Below are positions 8,078 to 15,527 of a DNA stretch of 20,139 nt, one piece after another (positions within the stretch are counted from its first letter, which is position 1; each line of letters begins with the position of its first letter). Source of the DNA: an uncultured Bacilli bacterium (GTDB lineage: Bacteria > Bacillota_I > Bacilli_A > RF39 > UBA660); assembly GCA_934133155.1 (NCBI GenBank), contig CAKPAT010000011.1, forward strand, positions 1 through 20,139, given 5' to 3'. The notes below the pieces were generated by a model. That model had not been told where the DNA came from and did no database searches. It saw only the letters and a program-made list of their open reading frames with translations. Made by a program: the position numbers and the translations under genes.

Positions 8078-9397
8078 AATAATTTTCATAACTTCGTCAT
8101 AATCTTTAAAATCATAAGTCACATCATCCGCAATTTGTATATTTTCATGACCTTTACCTAAAATCAAAAGAATATCATTATCTAAAAGCATACCAATACC
8201 TTTTTTAATAGCATCTTTTCTATTTGGTATAACAGTATAATTATCCGAAGTAGCCCCCTTTTTAATCTCGTCTAAAATCACAAGCGGATCTTCATTTCTT
8301 GGATTATCATTAGTAAAAATAGCATAATCACATTTTTCTGTAACAAGCTTACCAATCTTAGGCCTTTTAGAATTATCACGGTCTCCACCGCAGCCAATAA
8401 CTGTAATAATTTTTCCTAAAGCAAAATCTTTAGTTTCCTTAATAATATTATTAATATCACATACTTCGTGGGCATAATCAATAATAATCAGCTTATTTCC
8501 AAAATTAATATTTTGAAATCTACCATCAGCCGGCACCATTTTTTTAGTGGCTTCTATTATCTCACTATCATCAAAAGAAAGAAGTCTTGAAATAATATAA
8601 GAAGCTAAATAATGATGTGCGTTAAAAATCCCAATTAAAGGCAAATAAATATGGTTATCATTAATATTAAACTCTGTACTTGAATATCCTAATTTAATAT
8701 TAGAAAGCTTAAAATCTCCATCATTATAAAATATATTATTATTTGAACTTAAAGTAAACTCTTCCGTATATTTATCTTTTTTGTTAATAATTGCATAACC
8801 GGTTTTTTTTAAATTCTTAAAAATAGAAACCTTACTATTAACATATAAATCAATATCTTTCGTACTATTTGTTACAATATTTGTAAAAATAACAAAATCA
8901 AACATTAAACCTTCCAAGTGCCTTTGAATAATTGCACCACTAGAAGCTTCAATAACAATAGACTTGCACCCTAAAGAAATTGCTTTATTAATACATTCAT
9001 AAATTTTATAAATATCTGGAGTACTTTCTGCTAAAGCCTCATAATAATCAGGTGCATAAAAACCATTTGTACCAATTACCGCGGTTTTATGACCTAAAAT
9101 ATTTAAAAGCTGGTAAATAAAATCTCCAGTAACAGTTTTACCTGTTGATCCAACAATACCAATGATCTTAATCTTAGATAATTTATCCTCATTTAAATCC
9201 TTTAAATATTTGCCTAAATAACTCCTAGTATCATCAGTAATAATTGTCTTAACCGGATAATCACCGTGCTCACAAATAACGCAAACAGCTCCTTTATTAA
9301 TCGCATCCTCTATATAATTATGTCCATCCCTTTTAATCCCTTTCAAAGCTAAAAAAGTATCACCTTTTTGTACTAACTTTGAGTTAACTCTAAGCAT
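8072..9397 (-). CDS. MurE-like Mur ligase (divergent)
   Basis: The product is 441 residues, against about 490 for MurE. Mur ligases join amino acids to UDP-MurNAc peptides in the cytosol using ATP. Visible motifs are an N-terminal MurE-type domain (GDTFLALKGIKRDGHNYIEDA), the P loop GSTGKT (83-88), IEASSGAIIQR (149-159), DYAH (307-310), GCGGDRD (335-341), DNPR (364-367) and GKGHE (414-418). In MurE enzymes DNPR binds meso-diaminopimelate. Oddities are that the usual TRDHLDYHG segment is replaced and shortened (TNIVTNSTKDIDLY, 172-185), losing the conserved His, and that the P loop is GSTGKT rather than GTNGKT. The putative carbamylated Lys is kept (K189). It may be a divergent MurE or a specialised paralogue. 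It overlaps the upstream membrane-protein gene by eight bases and is third in the asnB operon. Confidence 0.8.
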   Translation of the reverse strand: MLRVNSKLVQKGDTFLALKGIKRDGHNYIEDAINKGAVCVICEHGDYPVKTIITDDTRSYLGKYLKDLNEDKLSKIKIIGIVGSTGKTVTGDFIYQLLNILGHKTAVIGTNGFYAPDYYEALAESTPDIYKIYECINKAISLGCKSIVIEASSGAIIQRHLEGLMFDFVIFTNIVTNSTKDIDLYVNSKVSIFKNLKKTGYAIINKKDKYTEEFTLSSNNNIFYNDGDFKLSNIKLGYSSTEFNINDNHIYLPLIGIFNAHHYLASYIISRLLSFDDSEIIEATKKMVPADGRFQNINFGNKLIIIDYAHEVCDINNIIKETKDFALGKIITVIGCGGDRDNSKRPKIGKLVTEKCDYAIFTNDNPRNEDPLVILDEIKKGATSDNYTVIPNRKDAIKKGIGMLLDNDILLILGKGHENIQIADDVTYDFKDYDEVMKIIR

Positions 9398-9854
9398 TAA
9401 ACTTCCCCCTAATTTTTATAAATGGTATGCTAAATAAATAAGCAATACCTACAGCAAAATATGACAAATAACCCATTAATATGATGATAAGATAATAAAG
9501 TGCAGTATCACCAAAAAAGTTAAACAAAATAAACATTAAACTGTAAAAAATTAAAATGAAACAAATAATTAAAATATTTTTAAAATTCAAATTAAATTTG
9601 CCTTTTTTATTTCTGAGTTCAAAAAGAAAAAGTGTGCAGTAAGATATAACCGTACAAATACCAGATACTAAAATATCTGCATTCATCACAATTATAATTA
9701 AAATAATTAAACAAAGCTCTAAATTAACTAAAGAATTACTGCTTAAATATTTCTTTAGATTATAACTACTATCCTCTAAAGCCATAATAGACCTTCTAAA
9801 CTTTAAAATGCAAAAACAAATATAAGTACTTAAAGAAATGTAAAAAGGTATCAC
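9390..9854 (-). CDS. Polytopic membrane protein between asnB and the Mur ligase
   Basis: The product is 154 residues with about four hydrophobic segments (near residues 2-17, 44-80 as two helices, 92-113 and 117-145), separated by a basic loop around RNKKGKFNLNFKN. No family is recognised. It starts at GTG 9854, sharing GTGA with the asnB stop, with GGAGGGG just upstream. It ends in an eight-base overlap with the Mur-ligase start. Such tight coupling on both sides suggests it works with its neighbours, perhaps placing the ligase or amidotransferase at the membrane or acting on a lipid-linked precursor. That role is inference. Confidence 0.75.
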   Translation of the reverse strand: MIPFYISLSTYICFCILKFRRSIMALEDSSYNLKKYLSSNSLVNLELCLIILIIIVMNADILVSGICTVISYCTLFLFELRNKKGKFNLNFKNILIICFILIFYSLMFILFNFFGDTALYYLIIILMGYLSYFAVGIAYLFSIPFIKIRGKFNA

Positions 9855-11671
9855 TTAGCCCCTCCGAAGAATATCTCATACCATAAAAGGAAAACATAAA
9901 TAGTCCATATCTTTCTGCTGTTATCCTTTTTGCCTGCTTTATGCTCATCTAATAATTTAACAATCCTTTTATTGTTGAAAAATAACTTATCATTTACAAA
10001 AAGATTTTTAATATTATTATAAGTATCTTCTTCCTTTATCCATTCTCTAATAGGGACAGGAAAACCTAATTTTTTCTTATTTGAAACCTTATCGTCTAAA
10101 ACCTCACCAGCAACGTCTCTAAATAATTTTTTAGTAGTAAACTTATCCACCTTAAATTCAGTTGGAATGCCACTTGCATAATCAATTAATGGTCTGTCAA
10201 GAAAAGGCACTCTAACCTCTAAAGAATTAGCCATACTCATTTTATCAGCCTTAGTTAAAATATCACCAATTAACCAAAAATTAATATCAATATACTGCAT
10301 TTTAGTAACATCGTCTTTATCCTTAACTTTATCAAAAAATGGTTTAGTAAGTTCTTTATATCCTTTAGTAACTGGTTTATTTAAAAGAAGTTTTTTGATC
10401 TCATGTGTATCAAAAATAAATGCATTACCAACATATCTGTCTTCTAACTTTTTACCTCTTCTAATTAAAAAGTTAATACCTCTTTTATGAGGAAAAATGC
10501 CAGCAATCTTACCAACAACATACCTAACTGGATAAGGTATTTTATAGTAAAAACTAGCCGTAAAAGGTTCTTGATAAATATTATAGCCACCAAAAATTTC
10601 ATCGGAGCCTTCACCAGAAAGTGAAACTTTAACATTCTCACTAGCTAAATTAGCTACAAAATATAAAGCAATAGCCGAAGGATCAGCTACAGGTTCATCC
10701 ATATAATACAAAATATTTGGTAAGTTTCTAAAATACTCGTCCTTAGAAATCACCTTATTAATATTTTGCGTATTAATCTTTTCTGATAAATCCTTAGCAT
10801 AACCAATTTCACTATATTTCTCACTATCAAAACCAACAGTAAACGTTTTATCAACATTACTTTTAGCGGCAATAAACGAAGAATCTACACCACTAGATAA
10901 GAAAGAGCCAACCTCAACATCACTTATCTTGTGAGCTTTAATTGAATCATCAAGCTTCTCCTTAAGCCCTTCTTTCCACTCATCATAAGTTAGATCCTCT
11001 TCATGAAAATTAACCTCATAATATTTTATAATTTCTAAATTACCATTTTTATACTTCATATAATGGCCTGGCATTAACTTATAAACATTTTTGAAAAAAG
11101 TTTCATTAGAAGGAGTGTACTGGAAAGTAAGATAATACTCAAGCATCTTACTATTAAGCTCTTTTTTAAAATGAGGGTGAATTAAAAAGCTTTTAATTTC
11201 CGAACCAAAAATCAAAGTATTACCCATTTTAGCATAGTAAAACGGTTTAATACCATAAAAATCTCTAGCAGCAAACATCTCATGAGATTTAGTATCATAA
11301 ATAACAAAAGCGAACATACCACGAAGCTTATCTAAAAGCGCTTCTTTGTACTCTTCATAACCATGTAAAATAACCTCAGTATCCGTATTGGTGCTAAAAA
11401 CATGACCTTTCTTAATTAAATCTTCCCTTAAAGTCTCATAATTATATATTTCACCATTAAAAATAATAACCTTAGTTTTATCCTCATTATAAATAGGCTG
11501 TGAACCATTATTCAAATCAATAATACTAAGTCTTCTAAAACCTAAAGCAATATTTTCGTCACAAAAATATCCTTCAGAATCTGGCCCACGATGTGATATT
11601 AAATCAGCCATTTTTTTTATATTATCTTGTTTATTCTTTTCTTTATTTATATAACCAACAAAACCACACAT
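9851..11671 (-). CDS. asnB: Glutamine-dependent asparagine synthase family (AsnB)
   Basis: The product is 606 residues, close to the family's usual length of about 630. An N-terminal Ntn glutaminase domain begins with the nucleophile Cys2 (MCGFVGY) and carries FNGEIYNY. The C-terminal ATP-pyrophosphatase domain has the PP-loop SSGVDSS (259-265) and LSGEGSDEIFGGY (from 351). The textbook reaction is Asp + Gln + ATP to Asn + Glu. Several Gram-positive AsnB homologues (B. subtilis AsnB, L. plantarum AsnB1, Corynebacterium LtsA) instead amidate diaminopimelate in peptidoglycan precursors, and the operon with a DNPR Mur ligase favours that here (inference). AAAGGAGGC precedes the ATG, and an extended -10 lies just upstream. 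It is the first gene of a three-gene operon. Confidence 0.93.
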   Translation of the reverse strand: MCGFVGYINKEKNKQDNIKKMADLISHRGPDSEGYFCDENIALGFRRLSIIDLNNGSQPIYNEDKTKVIIFNGEIYNYETLREDLIKKGHVFSTNTDTEVILHGYEEYKEALLDKLRGMFAFVIYDTKSHEMFAARDFYGIKPFYYAKMGNTLIFGSEIKSFLIHPHFKKELNSKMLEYYLTFQYTPSNETFFKNVYKLMPGHYMKYKNGNLEIIKYYEVNFHEEDLTYDEWKEGLKEKLDDSIKAHKISDVEVGSFLSSGVDSSFIAAKSNVDKTFTVGFDSEKYSEIGYAKDLSEKINTQNINKVISKDEYFRNLPNILYYMDEPVADPSAIALYFVANLASENVKVSLSGEGSDEIFGGYNIYQEPFTASFYYKIPYPVRYVVGKIAGIFPHKRGINFLIRRGKKLEDRYVGNAFIFDTHEIKKLLLNKPVTKGYKELTKPFFDKVKDKDDVTKMQYIDINFWLIGDILTKADKMSMANSLEVRVPFLDRPLIDYASGIPTEFKVDKFTTKKLFRDVAGEVLDDKVSNKKKLGFPVPIREWIKEEDTYNNIKNLFVNDKLFFNNKRIVKLLDEHKAGKKDNSRKIWTIYVFLLWYEIFFGGAK

Positions 11672-11704
11672 ATAACTGCCTCCTTTGCAAAATATGCTAC
11701 AAAC

Positions 11705-11713
11705 ATTTTACCA
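11705..11713 (-). promoter_or_regulatory. Extended -10 promoter of the asnB operon
   Basis: On the minus strand TGGTAAAAT (TGn plus TAAAAT at 11710-11705) lies about 35 bases before the asnB start. The -35 region (TTTCTT at 11733-11728) is poor and overlaps the preceding terminator's T run. Confidence 0.5.
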
Positions 11714-11719
11714 TAGATT

Positions 11720-11748
11720 AAAAAAAAAAGAAATGTCTGCACATCTCT
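11720..11748 (-). terminator. Intrinsic terminator of the RDD gene
   Basis: Read on the minus strand, AGAGATGT pairs with ACATTTCT (one G-U pair) around the tetraloop GCAG and is followed by a run of nine T. The TAG stop of the RDD gene (11747-11749) overlaps the base of the stem. Confidence 0.88.
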
Positions 11749-12703
11749 ATCTATTAACAACATAAGTTTTTGTCAAAATATCTTTAACTGTTTGCTTCCT
11801 TGAACTTACAAAAACATTTAAAAATCCTAAAGAAGCAGTATCAATATACATTAAAATATACCTTATAAGACTTCTCATAAAACTAATTTTTTCACCGTCT
11901 TTGCCTACAACTTTAATATTAAAAACCTTTTTACCAAAAGAAGAACCAGAACTAGCCTCTGATAAAGGAAAATACAAAAGCAAAACAATCGGAATAAAAA
12001 TAGGCAAAAGAGTAATACTGTAAAAACTAAAATATAAAGAAAAGTAACTAATTAGAAAAACAATTCCTGTCATTACAATTGTATCTAAAACAAAAGCAAA
12101 AAATCTTTTAACACCACTCGCATAATCCAAATTAAGATTTTCTTCAAATTTAACCTCATTAATCACATAGCACTTTAAAATCATATCACTCAAAGTCTGC
12201 TTTCTACCAAACCCCGCAATAATGAAACCAATACCTAAAGTAAGAATATTAACAATTTTTAAAATATTTCTAAGTAAAGCCTTAGGAAAAGTTAATGAAT
12301 TATCAAACTCGTCTACCACTTGAATACCCATAATCTTTTTGCCAACACTACCTCTAAAGCCACTTCTTTCCAAAATCGCATTATATAAAACAAAAATTAA
12401 AAAATAAATTCCAAAACCTAAATAATATGTATTTAAAATATCGGTATAATTTAACTCACCAATGTTTAATAAAATAACTCCATAAGGAATAGATAAAATC
12501 AAATAAATAATACTAACAATAATTTCAATAAGAATATTATCTAAATTAAATGCGATAAGTCTTTTAATAAAACCGGCATATTTTGGCTCACTTTCTGTAA
12601 TTACATTATTTTTTAACATAATTTCCGAAAAATCAAAATTACAGTAAGGACATTTAGAAAAATCCCCCTCAAACATTCTACCACATCTTGGACATCCCTT
12701 CAT
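11747..12703 (-). CDS. Zinc-ribbon protein with two RDD membrane domains
   Basis: The product is 318 residues. The N-terminus is a zinc ribbon with C4-X2-C7 and C18-X2-C21. Two RDD-type membrane domains follow, each starting with an (R)(L/F)(I/F)AF.LD motif (KRLIAFNLDN near 47, KRFFAFVLDT near 199) and ending with a similar block: GSVGKKIMGIQVV...RKQTLSDMILKCYVI and SSFGKKVFNIKVV...RKQTVKDILTKTYVV. That is an internal duplication of about 140 residues. RDD proteins are polytopic; some have been linked to Na+/H+ transport, but most are uncharacterised. AGGAGGGG precedes the ATG at 12703. It has its own promoter and terminator and so is monocistronic. Confidence 0.88.
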   Translation of the reverse strand: MKGCPRCGRMFEGDFSKCPYCNFDFSEIMLKNNVITESEPKYAGFIKRLIAFNLDNILIEIIVSIIYLILSIPYGVILLNIGELNYTDILNTYYLGFGIYFLIFVLYNAILERSGFRGSVGKKIMGIQVVDEFDNSLTFPKALLRNILKIVNILTLGIGFIIAGFGRKQTLSDMILKCYVINEVKFEENLNLDYASGVKRFFAFVLDTIVMTGIVFLISYFSLYFSFYSITLLPIFIPIVLLLYFPLSEASSGSSFGKKVFNIKVVGKDGEKISFMRSLIRYILMYIDTASLGFLNVFVSSRKQTVKDILTKTYVVNR

Positions 12704-12725
12704 ATCAAACCCCTCCTATATTCTA

Positions 12726-12754
12726 ATAATACCATAGATACTAAATCACATCAA
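12726..12754 (-). promoter_or_regulatory. Promoter of the RDD gene
   Basis: On the minus strand TTGATG (12754-12749), a 17-base spacer and TATTAT (12731-12726) preceded by TGG. Confidence 0.75.
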
Positions 12755-12758
12755 CACA

Positions 12759-13059
12759 TTATCTTGTAAATTTTTTAGGCATAACATTCCTGCACAAACT
12801 CACAACTTTCTCTATATAATCATCTATAAATTTTCTTTTATAAACGAATATATAAGAAGGATGTTCAATATAAATTAACTTAAAATTACCTTTCAAATAC
12901 TTAGAAATAAAATTATAAGTAACTTTACTTAAAACCATCAAAAAATTCGCTTATATCTGAAGTAGCAATATACCCAAGCCCATAAGGTGGCAAATAGCCT
13001 TCTTTATCTGATACCTTTCTATCAAAAATTGGGGAATTAATTAACAGTACTTTCTTCAT
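12759..13059 (-). pseudogene. Remnant of a B12-binding/radical-SAM-like gene
   Basis: The ATG at 13059 opens a 44-codon frame ending with TAA at 12925-12927. It starts MKKVLLINSPIFDRK and contains GYLPPYGLGYIAT, the typical N-terminal signature of B12-binding radical SAM proteins (VLLINPP...PPLGLGYIAS). The frame then breaks; a second frame (12759-12941, 60 codons) overlaps it with a one-base shift. No ribosome binding site precedes 13059 and the remaining 350-450 residues, including any CxxxCxxC, are absent. This is best read as a decayed, internally deleted gene. An alternative is two tiny real genes, less likely. Confidence 0.5.
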
Positions 13060-13102
13060 GTGTTAATCACATTCTATACTCCCATTATGCATTATTTAAT
13101 AA

Positions 13103-13125
13103 GAAAAACACATGAAATCATGTGT
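13103..13125 (-). terminator. Intrinsic terminator of the first glucosaminidase-like gene
   Basis: On the minus strand ACACATG pairs with CATGTGT (seven pairs, loop of four) and runs into TTTTT. It begins directly after the TAG stop (13126-13128). Confidence 0.85.
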
Positions 13126-13866
13126 CTACGCATTTTTTATTTTTTCAATATAATAATTAATCTTACTAGCCCAAGTATCACTACCGGCGTATTTCTTTCC
13201 AATATCCTCAGGCGTAGTTAATCCTTTATCATAATATCCAACTTTAAGATTATTCATAAATCCATAAATACCTTCCTCTAAGGTATCAAATGCTTTATAA
13301 GAACCACCACCACAGCCAGGTGAACCTTTCATACCGCCAACATTATTGCACTCTCTAACAAGCCTACTGCAAGTCCAAGAACAACCAGTTTCATGTAAAA
13401 CAATAGCCACCGCTAAATAAGGGTCAATTCCCATCTCAGAAGCATATTTAGCAAAATAAATTCCAGTACCACTTAAATTTGATTTTAAACTCTTATCTAA
13501 TTTTGCACTTAATTCAGCTAAAGTAACATCATCAGAAACAGTTGGTTCACTTACAGTAGGAGTAGCAACTTCAGCTGGAGTACTTTCAACATTCTGTGCT
13601 GGAGTTTGCACCTCTTCCATTTTCTCTTCGGTAACAACAGTATTATCTTCTGTATTATTATCCTCAGTTGTAACTTCATCATTTTGAGGAGTAGTTACCA
13701 AAGTAGCTGTATCAACAGGACTTGCTACCGCAACATCATTAGAATATGTCACCGTAGGCTCAGCACTTTCCATTTTAGTTCCATTATCCTTGTATATATT
13801 AGGTAAAAACATTGACAAGGCAACACCAAAAATAACAATGGTTAAAACCTTTAAGTTAGAATTCAT
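13126..13866 (-). CDS. Exported glucosaminidase/lysozyme-like hydrolase, copy 1
   Basis: The product is 246 residues from the ATG at 13866, chosen because AGGAGA lies seven bases upstream; the open frame starts 12 codons earlier without support. Residues 6-23 form a signal anchor. A linker of about 90 residues rich in Thr, Glu, Val and Pro follows, then a C-terminal catalytic domain of about 115 residues of the glucosaminidase (FlgJ/LytG) lysozyme-like fold. The likely catalytic Glu is in VLHETG, with NNVGGMKG and YKAF(D)TLEEGI as supporting motifs. Such enzymes cleave glycan strands in the wall and act outside the membrane. Four cysteines in the domain (GCSWTCS, ECNN, SPGCGG) suggest two disulphides. 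A strong promoter and a terminator make it a single-gene unit. It is paralogous to the gene at 14001. Confidence 0.85.
   Translation of the reverse strand: MNSNLKVLTIVIFGVALSMFLPNIYKDNGTKMESAEPTVTYSNDVAVASPVDTATLVTTPQNDEVTTEDNNTEDNTVVTEEKMEEVQTPAQNVESTPAEVATPTVSEPTVSDDVTLAELSAKLDKSLKSNLSGTGIYFAKYASEMGIDPYLAVAIVLHETGCSWTCSRLVRECNNVGGMKGSPGCGGGSYKAFDTLEEGIYGFMNNLKVGYYDKGLTTPEDIGKKYAGSDTWASKINYYIEKIKNA
13364..13407. repeat. 44-base segment repeated exactly at 14239-14282
   Basis: The stretch encoding the HETGCSWTCS active-site region is identical over 44 bases in the two hydrolase genes, while the flanking codons differ at many third positions. It indicates recent tandem duplication or gene conversion. 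Confidence 0.85.
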
Positions 13867-13892
13867 TAACATCTCTCCTACTATCTTTTTTG

Positions 13893-13921
13893 ATTTTAAC
13901 ACATTAAAATGTTTACGTCAA
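13893..13921 (-). promoter_or_regulatory. Promoter of hydrolase copy 1
   Basis: On the minus strand TTGACG (13921-13916), a 17-base spacer and TAAAAT (13898-13893) with TGT in front. Its layout closely matches the promoter of the paralogue at 14770-14798. Confidence 0.85.
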
Positions 13922-13986
13922 ATTCAGAAAAAAATGCCAAAAACATTGAAAATAAAAACAAAACTAACTATTTTTAAAATTGCAAA

Positions 13987-14012
13987 ATAAAAAAAGCAAA
14001 CTAACTTGCTTT
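13987..14012 (-). terminator. Intrinsic terminator of the second glucosaminidase-like gene
   Basis: On the minus strand AAAGCAA pairs with TTGCTTT and continues into a T run. The TAG stop (14001-14003) is in the loop. Confidence 0.8.
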
Positions 14013-14726
14013 AATTTTGTTCATATACCCCCTAATAGCCGATGCCCAAGTCGTGCTTGCTGCATATTTTGGACCAATCGTCTCAGGAGTAGTAAGACCA
14101 TATCTAAAATAATTGTTATAAAGGTTATACATAAATGCTTTAATCCCTTCACTTAAAGTAGCGAAAGACGCATATGCCCCACCATTACAACCAGGTGAAC
14201 CTTTCATACCTCCGACATTATTGCAATTTCTGAGTAAACTACTGCAAGTCCAAGAACAACCAGTTTCATGTAAAACAATAGCAACCGCCAAATAAGGATC
14301 AATACCAAGCTCTAAAGCATACTTAGTAAAAGCCTCACCTTGACCAGAAATAGTCGAATTCAAAGAACGATTTAACTTTGAAACGAGTTCATCATAAGTA
14401 AGATTATCATAAACAATCTTTGTTTTTCTTTCTTCTTCAGCTTTAAGTCTAGCTTCTTCCTCTTGTTTTTGTCTTTCAAGTTCTAAAGCTATCTTTCTAG
14501 CTTTCTTAATTTCTCTTAATTCTTCTACATTAATTTCAAGTTTAACATTTTTAGGATTATCATTAAATAAATCCGAATTATCAATATTTAATTCATTAAT
14601 AGCTAGTGGTGCCGGTAAAATATAAACCGCACTTTTAGCTTGAACAGCAGGAAAACCAATAGTGGATCCCAGTAAAATAACGATTATGGCCCATATATAA
14701 GCCTTAACCGAGTGACATGTTTTCAT
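14001..14726 (-). CDS. Exported glucosaminidase/lysozyme-like hydrolase, copy 2
   Basis: The product is 241 residues from the ATG at 14726, with AGGAGAGG about six bases upstream; a GTG two codons earlier overlaps the spacing region. A signal peptide spans residues 8-30 with a likely signal-peptidase site after AVQA. A charged helical stretch (about 67-105, many Glu/Lys/Arg) probably forms a coiled coil. The catalytic domain ends the protein, with VLHETG, NNVGGMKGSPGC and LTTPETIG. It is the same fold, cysteine pattern and C-terminus as the neighbouring paralogue, but with a coiled coil instead of the Thr/Glu-rich linker, so the two probably cut the same bond at different places or through different partners. 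It has its own strong promoter and terminator. Confidence 0.87.
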   Translation of the reverse strand: MKTCHSVKAYIWAIIVILLGSTIGFPAVQAKSAVYILPAPLAINELNIDNSDLFNDNPKNVKLEINVEELREIKKARKIALELERQKQEEEARLKAEEERKTKIVYDNLTYDELVSKLNRSLNSTISGQGEAFTKYALELGIDPYLAVAIVLHETGCSWTCSSLLRNCNNVGGMKGSPGCNGGAYASFATLSEGIKAFMYNLYNNYFRYGLTTPETIGPKYAASTTWASAIRGYMNKIKAS

Positions 14727-14769
14727 TTTCACCCTCTCCTGTTACTTCAAAAATTCGAAAACAGGTAAT

Positions 14770-14798
14770 ATTTTAGCACGCATAAAAATTTAAGTCAA
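14770..14798 (-). promoter_or_regulatory. Promoter of hydrolase copy 2
   Basis: On the minus strand TTGACT (14798-14793), a 17-base spacer and TAAAAT (14775-14770) preceded by TGC. Confidence 0.85.
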
Positions 14799-14881
14799 AT
14801 TGAACAAAAACAAAAGTAGTATAGAAAACTAATTTTCTGTTATAAATAAAGGAAAAACGTGCTTAAAACTAGTATATGCCA

Positions 14882-15495
14882 AAAACTCAAAAAAATACCT
14901 CTAAAGAATTAGAACATACAAAAGCACTGCTACTAATATCTTTAACAGTAGAAGGAATATCAATGCTGATAATAGCTGTATAGACAAAAGCTCGATAACT
15001 AATCTCCTCTAACCCTTCATGTTGTATAATCTCATTTGATCATGCCCCATCAAAGCAATAAGAAGAAACAACTTTAATTTCCGCCGGAATTTCAATATTT
15101 AAATATATAACATTCGTAAAAGTCTCTTCTCCAAATTATCTAACACTACTTGGAATACTTGTCCCAGTCGCGTCCTTTTCAGCGTAACTATCCAAAATAG
15201 AATAATTGAAAGAACCATCATTATTTTTTTCCGTAAATAAAAGCTTTATCACCAGTAACGCTGTTAGCCGAAAAAACACCACCACCAAAATAAGTAACAC
15301 TATCTGGAATATTAATTTCAGTTAAATAATTTTCTGCAAAAGCATGCAAAAATAAAGACTGCATTCCGCAGTATTATTGATTAAACTATTTATCTTATTG
15401 CCTCTAAAAGCATACATACCAATAACCTTAACATTACCAGGAATATCTAAAATTTTAATTTTATTTGAAGTAAAAGCACTATCTCCAAAAAAATA
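14882..15495 (-). pseudogene. Decayed BspA-like leucine-rich-repeat surface protein
   Basis: Read on the minus strand, this long stretch without an intact gene encodes LRR_5/BspA-type repeats in shifting frames: FFGDSAFTSNKIKILDIPGN, VKVIGMYAFRGNKI, then after a frame change HAFAENYLTEINIPDSVTYF and GGGVFSANSVTGDKAFIYG, then further on TSIPSSVR, EEISYRAFVYTAI and SIDIPSTVKDISSSAF. At least three in-frame stops (including inside SSVR*FGEETF and CFDGA*SNEI) and two or more frameshifts interrupt it. No start, signal peptide or anchor remains, and its 5' part has been cut off at the terminator of the sortase gene. BspA-like proteins are surface adhesins, so this may once have been a substrate of the adjacent sortase (inference). 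A weak hairpin at 14823-14838 could be its old terminator. Confidence 0.85.
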
Positions 15496-15527
15496 GAAAA
15501 ATAGACGTATATAATATTTTATACGTC
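15495..15527 (-). terminator. Intrinsic terminator of the sortase gene
   Basis: On the minus strand GACGTATA pairs with TATACGTC (eight perfect pairs, eight-base loop), followed by TATTTTTC. The TGA stop (15526-15528) overlaps the base of the 5' arm. Confidence 0.8.

Noticed and set aside
13606..13806. Plus-strand frame opposite the hydrolase linker
   Set aside because: Shadow of the Thr/Glu-rich linker codons in the real minus-strand gene.
13892..13925. WalR-type operator near the hydrolase promoters
   Set aside because: A TGTTAA half-site is present, but a second TGTWAH at the required spacing is not.
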